Shown: positions 21,987 to 34,059 of the stretch, one piece after another | Numbering within the stretch: position 1 is the first letter of the stretch | How the letters are laid out: each line of letters opens with the position of its first letter | Origin: Ligula intestinalis | Taxonomy: Eukaryota > Platyhelminthes > Cestoda > Diphyllobothriidea > Diphyllobothriidae | Direction: 5' to 3' | Assembly (NCBI GenBank): GCA_036362985.1 | Contig: JAYGXS010000008.1 | Location: 19,596,997-19,660,996 of the forward strand | DNA length: 64,000 bases | Translations under genes and position numbers: made by a program | The notes under the pieces: model-generated | Database searches by the model: none | What the model was told of the DNA's origin: nothing | What the model saw: only the letters and a program-made list of their open reading frames with translations

Positions 21987-23385
21987 GGATTATTTTTTTC
22001 TCAATCACTATTTCCAAAATACTTTAAGACATACCCTACTTCATCATTTCAATCACCGGGCTGGGCCCAAGATTCAAATGATTGTTCAAATGTTCAAGGA
22101 ACTACTCATCTTTATGGTCATCCTAGCCGTCTTCCTCGTATCCTCGGGTGTTGCAATGCAGAGTCTCCTATACCCTTACCGGACAGAATTTAATGTCTCA
22201 GTTCTGCTGGACGTTGTCTACATACCCTACTACCGCATGTACGGTGAACTGAACCTCGACGAGTCAAACGGTATGTTGACTGTTAACTCTTATCCTTTGC
22301 GGAAATATCGAAAACTTTTTGCGAATGAATGAAAACGTTCGCGTTGCAGGTATTTGCATGAAGGAGGATGAAGGGTTGTCGTGCACCGGATCAATTTGTT
22401 TATTGTTGTGAGCGTTTGGGGCCCTTGCGGGAATCCCTTACCGGAGATAAAAACGTCTACGAAGAATGAGCAACAGTAATATGGGCAGGAACACATAGAG
22501 AAAGGGGAAAGATGGAGGGAACCCATTACTCACCAGTGTCGGTTGTGCGAGTATGCCTGCGGAAAGTGATATATGCCGGCGTCAGATCAATATATTGATT
22601 GACGGAATTCTCAATCGAGGTTCAGGTTTCAATCAATGCTCGGCCTGTCTTGCTGCCGGCATGGACGACTATTTTCGCAGCTGCGAAGTTAATGTCGTGA
22701 CGCGCTTCATAGGGGTGGGGCTGCCACTTGCGACAATGCGACACCCCGTCTGACAACCAGCTTATGTTTGCGTATGCGCGTACCGAGCATGCGTTCAGTT
22801 GGCCCTGTATAGTGGAAAGGACAGCTTAAGCATGGAATGCGATACACCACCCTTTATTGCTGTCTCTGTAGAAGGAAATAGTATTTACCTGCAGTGTCAG
22901 CTGCTGAGTAACCATAGCCATTAATTACGCGTAAGTGTGTTTAAATATCTGAAAACCAATACAATTACTTGATCTGCGCAATTCTAAGGTTTGAATCTTG
23001 AAGTAATCCCTGAAGATAAGATTGATCATTGATGCATCCACATACCAATTCCCTTATAAAATTATAAGGAAAATTCTGCAAAAAGTCCGCATTGACAGAT
23101 CACGGTGGTGCTTCTATAATCTTTCAGGAAGTAATTTTGTGATTCAGAAAAATGCAGCGTGCGATATTGAATTATTATTTAGGTATTCCGACAAAGATAT
23201 GGGATGCTAGGATGGCCATTTCTGGCTCCTTAGCCGTCGTCAGCTAGAGATACACATCTCCAGCCTTACCGCTGAAATTGCTGCTACACTCGAGTATCAA
23301 AGCGCGATCTTACCGGTCCGGGCAAACGTCCTTAGCATTGAACTATTGGTCTGCTGCCTTGTTGGTTTTAGATCCGGAGTAGAGA
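21985..23385. repeat. Segmental duplication, copy 2 (from TRPM gene A)
   Basis: Partner of 1190-2535. It carries the S5/pore exon copy, the intron start, the antisense PLE nuclease fragment (about 22540-22830) and the SINE (about 23210-23375). Confidence 0.8.
22060..22270 (+). pseudogene. Duplicated TRPM S5/pore exon, acceptor lost
   Basis: Same 211-nt length as the exon at 1291-1501, with nine base differences. The frame is intact: GPKIQMIVQMFKELL, the S5 helix, and YYRMYGELNLDESN. Changes are A to V, I to M and A to S, plus the first codon. The donor G|GTATGT at 22271 is intact, but the acceptor CACAAG of the source is CACCGG here, so the AG is gone. No other TRPM exon is recognised between 14.6 and 39.9 kb, so this is an orphan exon and probably non-functional. 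Confidence 0.75.
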
Positions 23386-24335
23386 ATAAAATGGTCAGGC
23401 GCCTGTAATTGTTTTATGGTCCTCTGAGCAGTGGAGGGGTGTAATTGGTCACCTCGGCGTTCAGTAGTCTCATGCATGCTGGCGAGAGCCTCTTGATTTC
23501 GTACGGCAGGGATGAGAGGGAAATGTTCTCACGGTGGACGTGCGCTTGGCTACGCTCTGTAGCTTCGTGGGACGGGGTTTCGAGCGGCAACGGATTCACT
23601 CTTGTAATCGGCCAAGGGAGACTAACAATGTGTACTAGTGCCTTTTGAGAGCAGAGAGTGGGTTTTGTTAAACGGATCGCGACTGCTTCGGCTGTGGCAA
23701 ACACCCCTTGCGCAGGCCTCTAAAGTAGCGTGTCGATGTCTTGTTTGTGACTTGAAGGAAATCTCTCGCGTCCACTTGATCGTTCGTATCGATCAAGTGT
23801 GCGATGATTATTCTCAAACGTAATCTTACGTGTTCTATTTCATTTATTCGGTTATTTGCATGGACAAGCTTTCTCTACATTTCAAACTGAAATTTACTGA
23901 GCAACCCCGATTTTTCACTTTCTCGAGATTACAATTTTTTCTAAAAAGAGCAATGTTTATAAATAACTTAATATTACTTGATGATCCGCAATGTGTATTC
24001 CTTTTGAAAATGATGATTACGCTGCTCTTCGGTGGACGCAACGTGAGCTCTTTCTGTGTAACAGGTTTTTTCTTTTGAAAGTCCTATGATTTCATAGATA
24101 AGGACATTTAGTGTACGAAGGGCTTCATAAGCCACAGGAAGTGTCAAATGTCAGTGGATGAGGTTGAAATTTAAACACCACGCCCAAAATGTGAATTTTG
24201 TTGTCCAGCTCTTCCGTGCAGCGCAAGGATAGATAATTTTGAACTTTTATCCGGCGAGGGACGCAACACTGCAGGTTTCTGATCGCAGTCGATGGAGTCA
24301 TCGCAGCGCGTTAAGCTAATCAGCAAAATTCTTGC
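23386..24335. other. Intergenic, nothing recognised
   Basis: Short overlapping open frames on both strands, none with motifs. AT-rich from 23820 to 24080. Confidence 0.45.
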
Positions 24336-24339
24336 AGTT

Positions 24340-24440
24340 GCGATCCTCAGGTCAGGTTCTGTAGGAGAAGAGAGGAAGTGACACACCAGGTGTAAGGAAT
24401 AGGTTATTTTTGTATACAAGAAGGTAGAGAAGAGGTAGGA
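24340..24440 (+). repeat. Family X fragment
   Basis: CAGGTTCTGTAGGAGAAG and the AGGTTATTTTTGTATACAAG segment align loosely with the start of family X at 12270 and 16580. Confidence 0.4.
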
Positions 24441-24654
24441 GGAAATGGACTGCCGATCGAGTGCACGGCCACTCACAAGAGGTCCAGTGTCCCAAGTGTG
24501 TGCTGGTGGTAGTCATCATGGCATTCAGGAGAGCGCCGTTTGTAAGTCTTGCTCGAAGGTGATTGACCAGATGGATTGGGGTCGGCCTACAATTGCTCAC
24601 ATGATAGCAGCCGTAAAAGACAATCATTGCGCGCAATTTGAGGATGTGTCTGAT

Positions 24655-24830
24655 GTAGACTGAGAACTGCAATCACGTGATCCTATGTATGGTCTGGCGC
24701 GGGAGGTGAAAGGCGCAGCAGGGTGACTATAGAACCACAACTCTGCGGCTCCACCAAGAAGAGCATCCTGCGTGAGGGTCCAGCTATCAGCTCACCCTAA
24801 ATAAGTGATTTCGGGTGCGCCAGGTTGGCA
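24655..24830 (+). repeat. LTR-like dispersed repeat, copy 1
   Basis: Shares GCAATCACGTGA, AACTCTGCGGCTC and the downstream TCCAGCTATCAGCTCAC with 25848-26010. The second copy has CCGATAAAAGCCTC and AATAAACACATATAA, which look like promoter and poly(A) signals of a retroelement LTR. No coding region attached. Confidence 0.45.
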
Positions 24831-25039
24831 AATCACTAGGTAAAGACGATGGAGAGACAAAAACCCTCATTTCAGTGCTCACCTTCGATAACACTTATTG
24901 GTAGGGCTGTACCCACTCTCACGATGAGTCAATCTCACAGAAAAGCGCATGCATGAGTCTCCACACCGTATATCATGAAAGCGCCCTTAACAGCCACCCG
25001 CCTTGTCTGTGGCCACAGCTCTCGTCAGACATAATAAGT

Positions 25040-25845
25040 CCTTATCTGCGAAAGGCAGTCGGCTCTTCTAGCAGATTGAACAGCACATAGCCAATCGGAA
25101 CGGAATGCTACAAGTACACGCATCCTTTCAGCGAGAATGGGTTTCTGAACTTGAATAAATTTTCCCTCTTGGCTGATCATGTTCCCCATCTCTTCCGTGT
25201 TGGTATTTCGGAGCACAGTTGGACAAGCATAAATGCATAGCACTTATTGACACGAACAAACTGTACCATAGGAGCTCCGTATTAGTTCAAGCTTTAGTTG
25301 GTCGCCCATTGAGGGGAGCTGCGACCGACCTGAACAATATCGCGGACTTACGGAACCGCCGGCTCGCATGTCCATACTAAACTGCCACACCACTGCAGTC
25401 AGCAATTGCGTTTTACGAAAAATATGACATGCGCTTTCGATTAGGGAAGTGGGACTGCTATCTTTATTAGATTGAAGCAGACTGCTAATATACATCACCG
25501 ACGGCAGAATGCCCGCTTTTAATGCACGTCATTAAACAGATAGCATAATATACCTATCAAATTTTGCTAGTACTGTGGACAATGGTGTATATACTATGAG
25601 GGGCGTTATTAAAAAAAACTGACCCAATAAGTTGCGACTTGGATGAACAGTGCAAGATTTTCAAAAATCTCATAATTGGGAACCACTTTAAAACCCAATG
25701 ATAGCCCTTAAAAATGGAAGACCAAGTAATTCGTTACCAAATGGGTACAAAGCAGAATATATACGAACGCGTTTTCCATTGAATACATTTCAATTTATGG
25801 GCATGGACTGTGCCCACGTTGTGGCTGTCCTGTAGGCCGATCGGG
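25040..25845. other. Intergenic, nothing recognised
   Basis: Short frames only (for example 25243-25025 and 25498-25244 on minus), without motifs. Confidence 0.4.
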
Positions 25846-25847
25846 AA

Positions 25848-26010
25848 TTGCAATCACGTGACCCCATGAGTGGCGAGGTTCGAGAGATGGAAGGCGCTAC
25901 AGGAGCACTACAGAGCCACAACTCCGTGGCTCAGCCGATAAAAGCCTCTAGTTTGAAGATCCAACTATCCACTGACTCTGAGTCTAATAAACACATATAA
26001 ATTTCTGGAG
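25848..26010 (+). repeat. LTR-like dispersed repeat, copy 2
   Basis: See copy at 24655-24830. Contains CCGATAAAAGCC and TCTAATAAACAC. Confidence 0.45.
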
Positions 26011-26159
26011 GGCATCGAACATCAATGCGGTAACAATCTCATTCAAAAATCGACATCCTGAGGTGATGCCGAACGATGATCAGTATCACAACCACAATTT
26101 AGTAATCTTTCCCAAACAAAAACTGTTGGCGATGGCCACGATGATTCATAGCTCAGAAA

Positions 26160-26650
26160 GTCGCCTGCATGAGCTGCCACGCAGCCATGAGAGTGTGCAG
26201 TGGACTTACCGCCCCTGCTGCCAGACGCGCAATTGAGGCGCACCCAAACGTACGCACAATGTCCCCCCATTCTGGCCTCAACCCACGGTGGTTTGACCTC
26301 AATCGGTCTGGACAAAGCTCTAGGCCGATGCTACCGCCAGACGCACTGACGCACTTACTAAGGCATCCATGCCGGTTGGCCCACACGTGATCCAATCAAT
26401 GACCTTCACGGTTGCAGCTAAGCTGGCGGCTCGAATGTCTACTCCCTAGACAGAACTTCGGAACTGGCCCGCCTCGCGGCTGGACGTGTGCTCCGATAGT
26501 CAACTCTCGCACAATCTATTATTCTGTCCTTCTGCAGAATAAACTATTACTAACAATCTGGCCTCCCCAAGACTTTTCCTATCTCCTAAGGAACCAGGGC
26601 CTGGAAGATTGTAGGTGTTAGGGTTAACCGTCTTTGCCTTAACCACCATA
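26160..26650 (-). repeat. Dispersed repeat family X, reverse copy
   Basis: The right end CCAAGACTTTTCCTATCTCC, then GATTGTAGGTGTTAGGGTTA and CCGTCTTTGCCTTAACC, is the reverse complement of the start of the 16540 copy. The interior is GC-rich and diverged. Confidence 0.5.
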
Positions 26651-26879
26651 AGTGTGCGCCCAGGCCGTTTCTACCGAACTCTTACGATATGGGATTAGTC
26701 CATGCCTCCGAAACTTTCTCATAAAGCGCGGATCAATGAACATAGACAGCCTTTTTTTCCGAATGGCTCGCTCCTTGTAGAGACATTTTTGTTCGTGACC
26801 ACTTGCCTTCTCTTCCCCTTCCATGCTTGCTTGCGGAACAACCGTCGACCAATCCCACAGTTCTTGTTAGTTACAAGTG

Positions 26880-27300
26880 CCACCCTCGAAACCATAATGT
26901 TTACCCTTTGGGACGTGACTGTGTTCACTCCCCGTTTTCGTCAATCTCACAGTCCAGGATCAGATGGAATCCTAGTCAGCCTTCTGAAGGCTGAAGCGAA
27001 TGGTATTTTTGCGTCTCTCCTGTGTAAGATAGTCAAGCTTACTCTTGAAAGCAGGACTTTTCCTATGTTATGGGAGGAATCGCACATATTGCCTACCCCC
27101 AAGCATGGTCAATCGACGTCTTTTGACAACTTTCGGCCGCTGCGTCAAAGATCTTGGAGATATTGATCAACGAAAACATGATGCGTCCTTTGACATTGAA
27201 CAACCTACTTAATGCAAACTCAGCATGGTTTCCTCGAACAACAGCCCAACACCAAAAAGGGACATATATCGAGCCTTCCCGTTTCTAAATCAAGCTCACG
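26880..27300 (+). pseudogene. Non-LTR retrotransposon RT fragment (N-terminal fingers)
   Basis: The frame reads SPGSDGILVSLLKAEA and, further on, SFDNFRPL, the N-terminal RT segment of CR1/Jockey-type LINEs. After a frameshift near 27140 it continues ASKILEILINENMMRPLTLN and LLNANSAWF, the next conserved block. The copy breaks off before the YADD block, so it is a dead fragment. Confidence 0.72.
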
Positions 27301-27449
27301 CTGATAATTATCACTGCGGTAAAACAACTTGGTCATACCAATTTATTACTGCATTTTGTGGCACAAAACTTCACAGAATAGCAGAAAAAATATTTAAAAT
27401 TGGAATTCTTTCTTGTTTCCGAAAATAAATGCGATTCCTTCAACCTGAA

Positions 27450-28150
27450 ATCACCTCCATCTGAACAATTTCGGACAGCATTTTCCGGTTCTGGCAGAGA
27501 TATGTTCCATACCTTTTACACTTATTTTGGAGTTCCTCCATAGTACAATGCACATCAATAAAAAGTTTGGTTCTGTCATACGTAATAGCATAGGAAATTC
27601 CTTCGGTATGAGACTACCCTCGTTTCCGCGAAAATTAATGTCCATTTCTCTTCATAAACCTAACTAAAACGGTGATTTTCCTAACGAAAAATCTTTTGCA
27701 GAATTAAATGAACTCAGTTACTCACAATAATGTTTTCAAATATACGCTAAGGTGCCAGCCAAATTTAATCATAAACGCTGTATGGCCTTTAGCGACTACT
27801 GTATTATCCTTCGTCGTGTTCCGTTACTTAATAGCATATAAACGAAGCCTGCCAGGGAATATTACTCCACTTTTTTTGCTTGTTCTGGAATTCTTACACA
27901 GCACAATGCACATCAGTAAAACTTTGGTTCTGTTTTGCCTTATAGCATAGGAAATTTGTTCGATCAAAAATTGCTCATGATTTATTCAAAATAAGTGCCA
28001 TTTTCGCTTCAAAACTTTGACTTAAATGGCTGTTTTCCAAAACAAAACCCTTCTTCTTATGCAGTCCACTTAGATGACCAAAATAACCTGACCAGGCATA
28101 TGCTAAACTGTGCTGTTAAATTTCGTCATGAAAGTTGTTTTTAGGACTTG
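27450..28150. repeat. Tandem repeat, about 350-bp unit, two to three units
   Basis: ACAATGCACATCAATAAAAA with AATAGCATAGGAAATT (27545-27600) recurs as ACAATGCACATCAGTAAAAC with TATAGCATAGGAAATT (27902-27957). Flanking segments also align (27704 onward with 28061 onward), giving a spacing near 350 bp. Confidence 0.65.
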
Positions 28151-28169
28151 ACATACTTTATATGCATGG

Positions 28170-28900
28170 AGAGAAGTAGGAAATATAAATGAACAGAAAA
28201 AAAATTCGGAAAATCAAGCAGTAGTCATGAGTTTTCGAGAAGGTAGCACTTGCTCGTCGTCAGACTGAATGAATAAAAGTGAGAGCTGCGAGTGTCGCAC
28301 AAGAGGGTTTGGGGGCACAGGTTTCATCAAACGGGTTGGGGGCTAGGAGATGCATTATTGTGACTTGTATCCTGCAGCGATAGGTTCTGCAAGTGAGAAG
28401 GGGTTTGAACGTTTAGATTATAGGCCACGTGTCTGGGAGCATGCAGAATCAGTGACGTTCTACTAGACCGAGCACGGATAAACTGTTGTTGTTTCACGCA
28501 TGGCGCAATTTAGTGGATCATGCGCGCAAATTGGCGTAATTTGAACAGAGATCCACGTGCCTGCTAAAGCTGTTTGGGCTTCAGTGCCAAGCTTCGAGGA
28601 ATTCTCTCGCTTGTCTCGTGTTAGCCACGGCAATCACCTCGGCGCCACCTATATTGAAATGGTAATCAAACTCAAGATGGTTCGCAAATACAAGTGATTA
28701 AGGTGCCCGTTGGCGAACGGCTAGCTGAATTTTCGTTGATGCAAGTCCCAAGACGTCGGCCTGCGTGGCCAACATAAACGCATGGACAGCTGGCGCATGG
28801 TATGCAGTAAACGTTACTATATTGTTCTACGGTTGCGCTCAATGAGAATGCAGCTTGTGGGTGACGGATATGCCAAAGCGACTTATACGTCGAGGCCAAC
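28170..28900 (-). pseudogene. Penelope-like element, nuclease plus 3' end, copy 1
   Basis: Minus-strand 28899-28672 contains YCIPCASCPCVYVGHAGRRL, the Cys and Y-V-G part of a GIY-YIG nuclease. Downstream (28600-28560) the expected Glu-containing segment is out of frame, and the remaining 3' part aligns over about 600 bp with 52085-52705. The 3' end carries a CTGACGA box at 28263-28257 and GAAAAC near 28236-28232. Confidence 0.7.
28232..28263 (-). ncRNA. Hammerhead-like motif in PLE 3' end
   Basis: Minus strand: CTGACGA, an arm that can pair GAG(C)AAG with CTTCTC (six pairs, one bulge), then GAAAAC. Counterpart at 52132-52161. Confidence 0.45.
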
Positions 28901-29604
28901 TTGCGTGCTTAGGTATAAACTTCAAAATTTGGCAACGAAAAATCACCTCTGGCGCTCAGGTAGTAACGATGAGCCTAATCCGGGTACATAAACTAACTAA
29001 ACAACCCACAGCCTCCTCACGACTTTGCGATCATGCGAACAGCGAGTCATCCAGTAAGAAAAATACCCACACAAACAGTATCAGCGATAGGGGTGACGCA
29101 AGTGTAACAAGGTTGTGAATACGGTCGGGCAGTGTATGATGCAAATTTTGTTTTTGGCGCATAAGGTAGCCATACGAGATCCATAACGTGTCATCGCGGC
29201 AACCGCATCTTGCAAGTGGGTGTTTTGTACGAAATGTGTATTGTTCAGTAATTAAATCGAACATATGAACGTAAAATACTATATGAGAGTGAGAGAGAAA
29301 GCATTTAGTATCGACGAGGCACAGAGAATCATAATTAACACTGGGGACTCATCAATTCATGAGTCACCAGGACGGAGCACGCACGTTATGGGGGAGATAG
29401 ATGCTGCCTCGGTCATGTGATGATGGAACTGAATCTGAAAACCTCACAGATACAACTCTGACGACAGTTTCCATGCAAACACATGACGTATATCATGGGT
29501 CACCATTTGCGTCGATTGTTGTGCACACACAAAAATTATAACAGGTAAAATTACTATGCTTGCGTTGCTTGGCCGATTACGAGCAATCTACTGCACGTAG
29601 AACT

Positions 29605-29925
29605 AGTTGGTCAATAAGTGCCACTGTGGTTTTTTGTTTTTGCTATTTCCGAAGGCTCGGTACGTCGGCGCCAAATCAATACATTAACTGAGTTCCCGTT
29701 TGCGGACCAGACTTCAATCAATTCTCGGTTCGTCTTGCTCCTGGTGTGGCTGATTAGCTGGACGACTGTGAAGTTGGACTCATTGCCTGTTTGGTCGGTG
29801 CGGGCAGCAGCTTGCAATAATTCACCACGTCGACACTCAATCAATTGATGTATCGATTCAGCGCCGGCGTACATAGCCCTGCGCAGTCACCTTCAGATTT
29901 GCGTCATGGATAATTGATTGACCTT
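29605..29925 (-). pseudogene. Penelope-like element nuclease fragment, related to the TRPM-intron copy
   Basis: Minus frame 29874-29611 reads ECRRGELLQAAARTDQTGNE, then SKTNRELIEVW with the catalytic Glu and GNSVNVLIW. It aligns with the 1731-1991 family (RRGGALSQ, TGRALLESW, ENSVNRSIDL). The N-terminal Y-x-G part is absent. Confidence 0.6.
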
Positions 29926-29950
29926 CACCACCTATAATTGTTGCCTGTTT

Positions 29951-30002
29951 GCTGCTGCTGCTGCTGCTGCTGCTGCAACTACTACTACCACTACTACTAT
30001 TA
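29951..30002. repeat. (CTG)n then (ACT)n compound microsatellite
   Basis: About eight GCT units followed by about seven ACT/ACC units. Confidence 0.9.
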
Positions 30003-30499
30003 GTCTGTGACTCGCTGACCAGCAGAATCCAAACTCAAACATCAGGTTTTGCAAGTAAAGCCTTGGGAAGGATCAGTTGACGAAAGCTATAAAGTCAGAA
30101 AAGATCAGTTCAGTCTCCTCGGCTCTTTCCGTAATAACTTTGAGTCAATGCATTTTACTGCTGCAGCCATGGTCGCGGAGAACAGACAATCGTTTGGCCA
30201 CCGAGGCGACATAGTCTTTGAGCTTTTAAATAGAGCTAATACGGGTGGCGAGAATATTTTTCCGAAGACATGGACTGGCAGCTCAGGGTGTCGATAAGAT
30301 TAGGAAAGGTTTTAGCTGGCTGCAAACCGTAGCTGGTGCTTATAGTTAGTCCATCGGAAAATTACAAGCGAACAGCAAGTAACCCTCTTCGAGGAAAGAG
30401 AAAAAGAGAGCTGGGCACCATCGAACCGATTTTTCCCGTACTCAGGATATTTTATATCAGTACAAATATCGGCGATGTACGCGCAGACAGTGGCCGACA

Positions 30500-30920
30500 G
30501 AGGTGAATCCTAGTTTACACGTGTGCTGATTATGCGACGATTCAATGTGTGCTTGTACTTGATACTGCTGTGATCATGCCTGATATAGCTGACCGCGATG
30601 GTGTCATGGAGATACCTCCTCACGCGTGACGATTGCCGGCAGCCGAACACGAAATCTCCACCCATCCTCTTCTCTAGCGACGGAGGCGGAAAACTGAAGG
30701 TCCAATAACCGCCCTTCTATCCTGCGAACAATTTAGAGCGCAGTCTTGAATTGCTGTCCTCTTCCACACCTCTAGCTGGACAACATCTGCTCGTGAGGTG
30801 GACGACGAAGAACGTTTTCAAGCCACATCAGTCGCTTTTCTTGCAAGTTTACACGTATGGTTGCTTGTTGCCACACTTCTATCCATGTAACAGTAGCGTA
30901 GCTTTTTGCCACCTTACAAT
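30500..30920 (-). pseudogene. RTE-like LINE 3' end fragment, copy 1
   Basis: Aligns with 42745-43060 and 48400-48700: CTGTGATCATGCCTGA and GGTGGACGACGAAGAACG correspond to CTGTGATCATGCCTGACC and GTGGAGCGACGATGGAGC. Only the last few hundred bases of the element remain. Confidence 0.55.
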
Positions 30921-31504
30921 ACTAAACGCGATACCTTACCGTCGATATGTTTGACATTAACGTTTTTATATTCGTCAATAATGTACTATTTTTTCAAAAG
31001 TTGTTGTCCCCTTCTCGGTTACAATACCCTTTTGTTTTCCCTAACTCCCTTATTAGTTGTTTCCGCGTAAACGGACTTTATCTTGCTGTTCTTAAGCTTG
31101 GACACTTTGGTCAACCACAGAGTGCAGGTACTCATTCTATCTAACTGCCTGTCTCGATCAGCTCGGAAGTCAGATACAAGAAACAAAAAGTATATGAATT
31201 CAAGCAAGGTGACTTAGGCAGGCTTAGAGGCAGCTAGATCTAAAGAGTACCCGAACTCTACTGAAGGAGCCATTTTTTACCGGATGGGGTCTTTGCCGAT
31301 TGTTGAAATGATTTGCATTCAAAAGTCTACAGCATGGCTTGTCTGAAAGACCCGGGGATTGTACCGTACGATGACAAAAATTACAATCTCACTTAAGCAA
31401 TCTTTCTCAATGGAAAACTAACTTCCAAATTTTCGCTATTTTTCCGGGATTGGTTACTGGATATACACGGAGATGTGTTTCTACTTCGCAAAATTAACAA
31501 TTGC

Positions 31505-31592
31505 TGAAATAGAGCGAGGGAGAGTGAGAGAGAGAGAGATGACAAAGGAAGAAGGAGGAGGAGGAGGAGGAGGAGGAGGAGGAGGAGGAGAA
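31505..31592. repeat. (GA)n and (GGA)n microsatellite
   Basis: A GAGAGAGAGAGAGA run near 31525 and at least twelve GGA units at 31551-31590. A Leu/Ser-rich minus frame here is a by-product of the repeat. Confidence 0.9.
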
Positions 31593-31599
31593 AAAGCTT

Positions 31600-32580
31600 T
31601 GGTCGTCGCAATATCGGATTTTTGCCTGCACGTAATGCACTAACAGGCAGCCAACCACACGCGGCACTTAAGCAATCCCTAGATTATGTAGCCACGTGGC
31701 TGTTCGTGATGATCCCTTGCCAACTATGAGTTCGACAGTACGCCCACGCAGTGTGCATCATCCCAAATGGCATCAGCCCACTTCAGCCAGCCAACCAAAA
31801 ACAGTCAGTTATCTCGGTGGCGGTGGTGAATGTAGTACAAACAGTCGCACATCTTCCTATGTTGGATGTCTAAGAGGGAGGGGCCTTCGCGCAGAGCCTC
31901 AGGAGCCACGAGCTGCTGCTACCACCTGACCTCCCCGTCCCATCCAAAATGAAATCCACCAAACCTACAGCTAATATTTTTACGTGCATATACGTTACTC
32001 ACTATTTTATAGTAACATGTTTTGTATTGGATATTTTATGTATGCTGTTTTCAATAGGGTCTTCAAAGGCATTGCCTACCACCCTAAATATACGGAACTA
32101 TACTGAACTGATGTAACAATCCCATTCAAGCCGAAAGATGCGACTACCCAACCAGATGACCCAGATGAGATCTCCAACAGGCCTGCAGTCACGTGCTGTA
32201 ACCGTATACCACAGACAGTACAGATTTTTCCGGACGTTTGTGTAGGCACCATTACGCTTGTACTTAATTTTGATTAAGTAAGCGCTAAAGTTTGTACCTA
32301 GTCTTCCAGGATATCGGCTCCTCCTACATGCCTAGGACTGTCCTAATTCGATGTTCCTTCCAGCATGAGATAAGCTGGTTGTTACAGATAGAGAAGGTGT
32401 CAATACCACGAAGGATCAGACTTCAGCCTTAGCGCTGACTTAAGCCAGCACTGTAATTGCATATGACACTACAGGTTACTTTAATTGTTACAGTTGGCTT
32501 TAGACATGCATGTAATTTCAGTAGGTAAGGCTGCCCTTCAGCTCATTCTGCATGCATTTCCTATGCAACATGTATGATGC
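31600..32580. other. Intergenic, nothing recognised
   Basis: The TAGGGTCTTCAAAGGCATTGCCTAC-like stretch at 32055 recurs at 50985, a small unassigned dispersed repeat. Otherwise nothing. Confidence 0.4.
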
Positions 32581-32584
32581 GAAT

Positions 32585-33560
32585 CTGAGAATACAGCGAC
32601 AAGGCAGCCAGCTGGTGCAATTACCGGACACGTAAATAGTCCGGTGTGTGTGAAGTGACTGATGAGTAGACTGCGAGTCAGCCGGCGACGGCCCCTTCTA
32701 ATCCCTTGATTTTGTAGTTCTTGGTATGTGTGTGTGTTGTGGCGCGCGCAGACGGATTCACCGGCACTGTCCGCCAATGCACCTGATCCCGCCTCCGGTC
32801 TTGTTGACTCTGTCTTGACACGAAGCTCAGGGGGGTGAGGGAAGAGAGAGTGCAGCACATGTCAACTACCATTAAAAAACTAATTTACGCGCAGTATATT
32901 GTCAAGATCATCGAAATCGATGGTCAAATTGTCACCCTAGCATGCTTTAAACTCAGGCCATATTCCTCAGATAGTTCAGATGCATAAACTCTTGTGCACG
33001 ATGCAATACGAAGCATGCTCCACTAACCAGAAGCCACCTTCAGGGGAAGATCAAAAAGCATGAGATACCAGCCAAGTTGGCAGCTGCATCTGCTTAACCA
33101 GTACACAAAACTGATGTGGTAGACAACAGTAGAGAATATGTGAGTACTAGGAAGAAGAAAAAGATGCGATCACTGGACCACCAGTTTTATTTGCCTGACA
33201 GTTCGGATTCCCTCGGGTATCCTTAATCATAGGTGATGATGACTTAATCATGGTCATGCGCAAATAGGGTTATAACATGCACAGGTTGCACTGTATTTAT
33301 AGTTCATAGTGCCTATCTGCATGCGTGTGTTTGATAGGTATTCACTTCTTTAGTCAACGCTTGGGTCTTAGTTGATGCGATATTGTCTCGAAACTTCGCG
33401 TTAGACTCACTAATAGCCACAATTGCCTTGGCAGCGTTGGCTGCGGGCTTGGTAATTGCGTGACAATTGAGTCAGTTTTTGTCAGCAAATGTATGCAGTG
33501 ACAACTTTCGTGGAGAAAAATAGCCTGTCAGGCAGCCTACACAGCATTAACGAGAACAGA
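32585..33560. repeat. Dispersed repeat family Y, longer copy
   Basis: The first 300 bases match 61-400. The part from 32880 matches 44530-44880 (TTTACGCGCAGTATATTG, ATAAACTCTTGTGCACGA, GAAGATCAAAAAGCATGAGA). A PLE terminal-repeat fragment interrupts it at 33175-33310. It probably continues at 35240-36190 after later insertions. Confidence 0.6.
33175..33310 (-). repeat. PLE terminal-repeat fragment
   Basis: Minus strand: ACTATAAATACAGTGCAACC, then a decayed first box (CTATGATTA), a GGATACCCGAGGGAATCC hairpin and GTCAGGCAAATAAAACTGG. The ends match 19620-19745. Confidence 0.5.
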
Positions 33561-34059
33561 GACAACAGGGTCCAGGCGTTGATGTTTGTGGGCGTAAAGC
33601 AACAGACTGATCATGCGTCCCGACTTCTTGTTGATTTGACACTGTGTAGGGCTGAAGTGGACTGCACAGTGTTCGGCGTCCAGACAGCCGGTCAGTACGG
33701 CGGCTAAGTAAGTTGACAGTCAAGTTCCAAGCTGCACTCGGTTTTTGGAAAGATGATAACCTACCCGACACGTGCAGAACCGCGTCATGCAGCCAGCGGT
33801 CAGATGACGAAAAATTTCGGTTAACGCAAATAGACACGACAGTTTGACCGTCGATACGGACAACGCCCACCATGTGCTCCTTAGCGTGGTTATGGTGCGG
33901 GGACAGTGACTTACGTGTGGATAGGATTAAAGGGATATTAGACTTGCTTTGCATCTGCCTCACTCGCTCCCCTCTTCTATCATACGACTCTGTCTGGTGT
34001 CAGTAAAGACCCAAGAAGGCCAGGGACGGGAACGCATGCAGGTGAGAGGCGCGGCCGGA

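Noticed and set aside
31393..31611. Leu/Ser-rich minus-strand protein
   Set aside because: It is the translation of the GGA/GA microsatellite.
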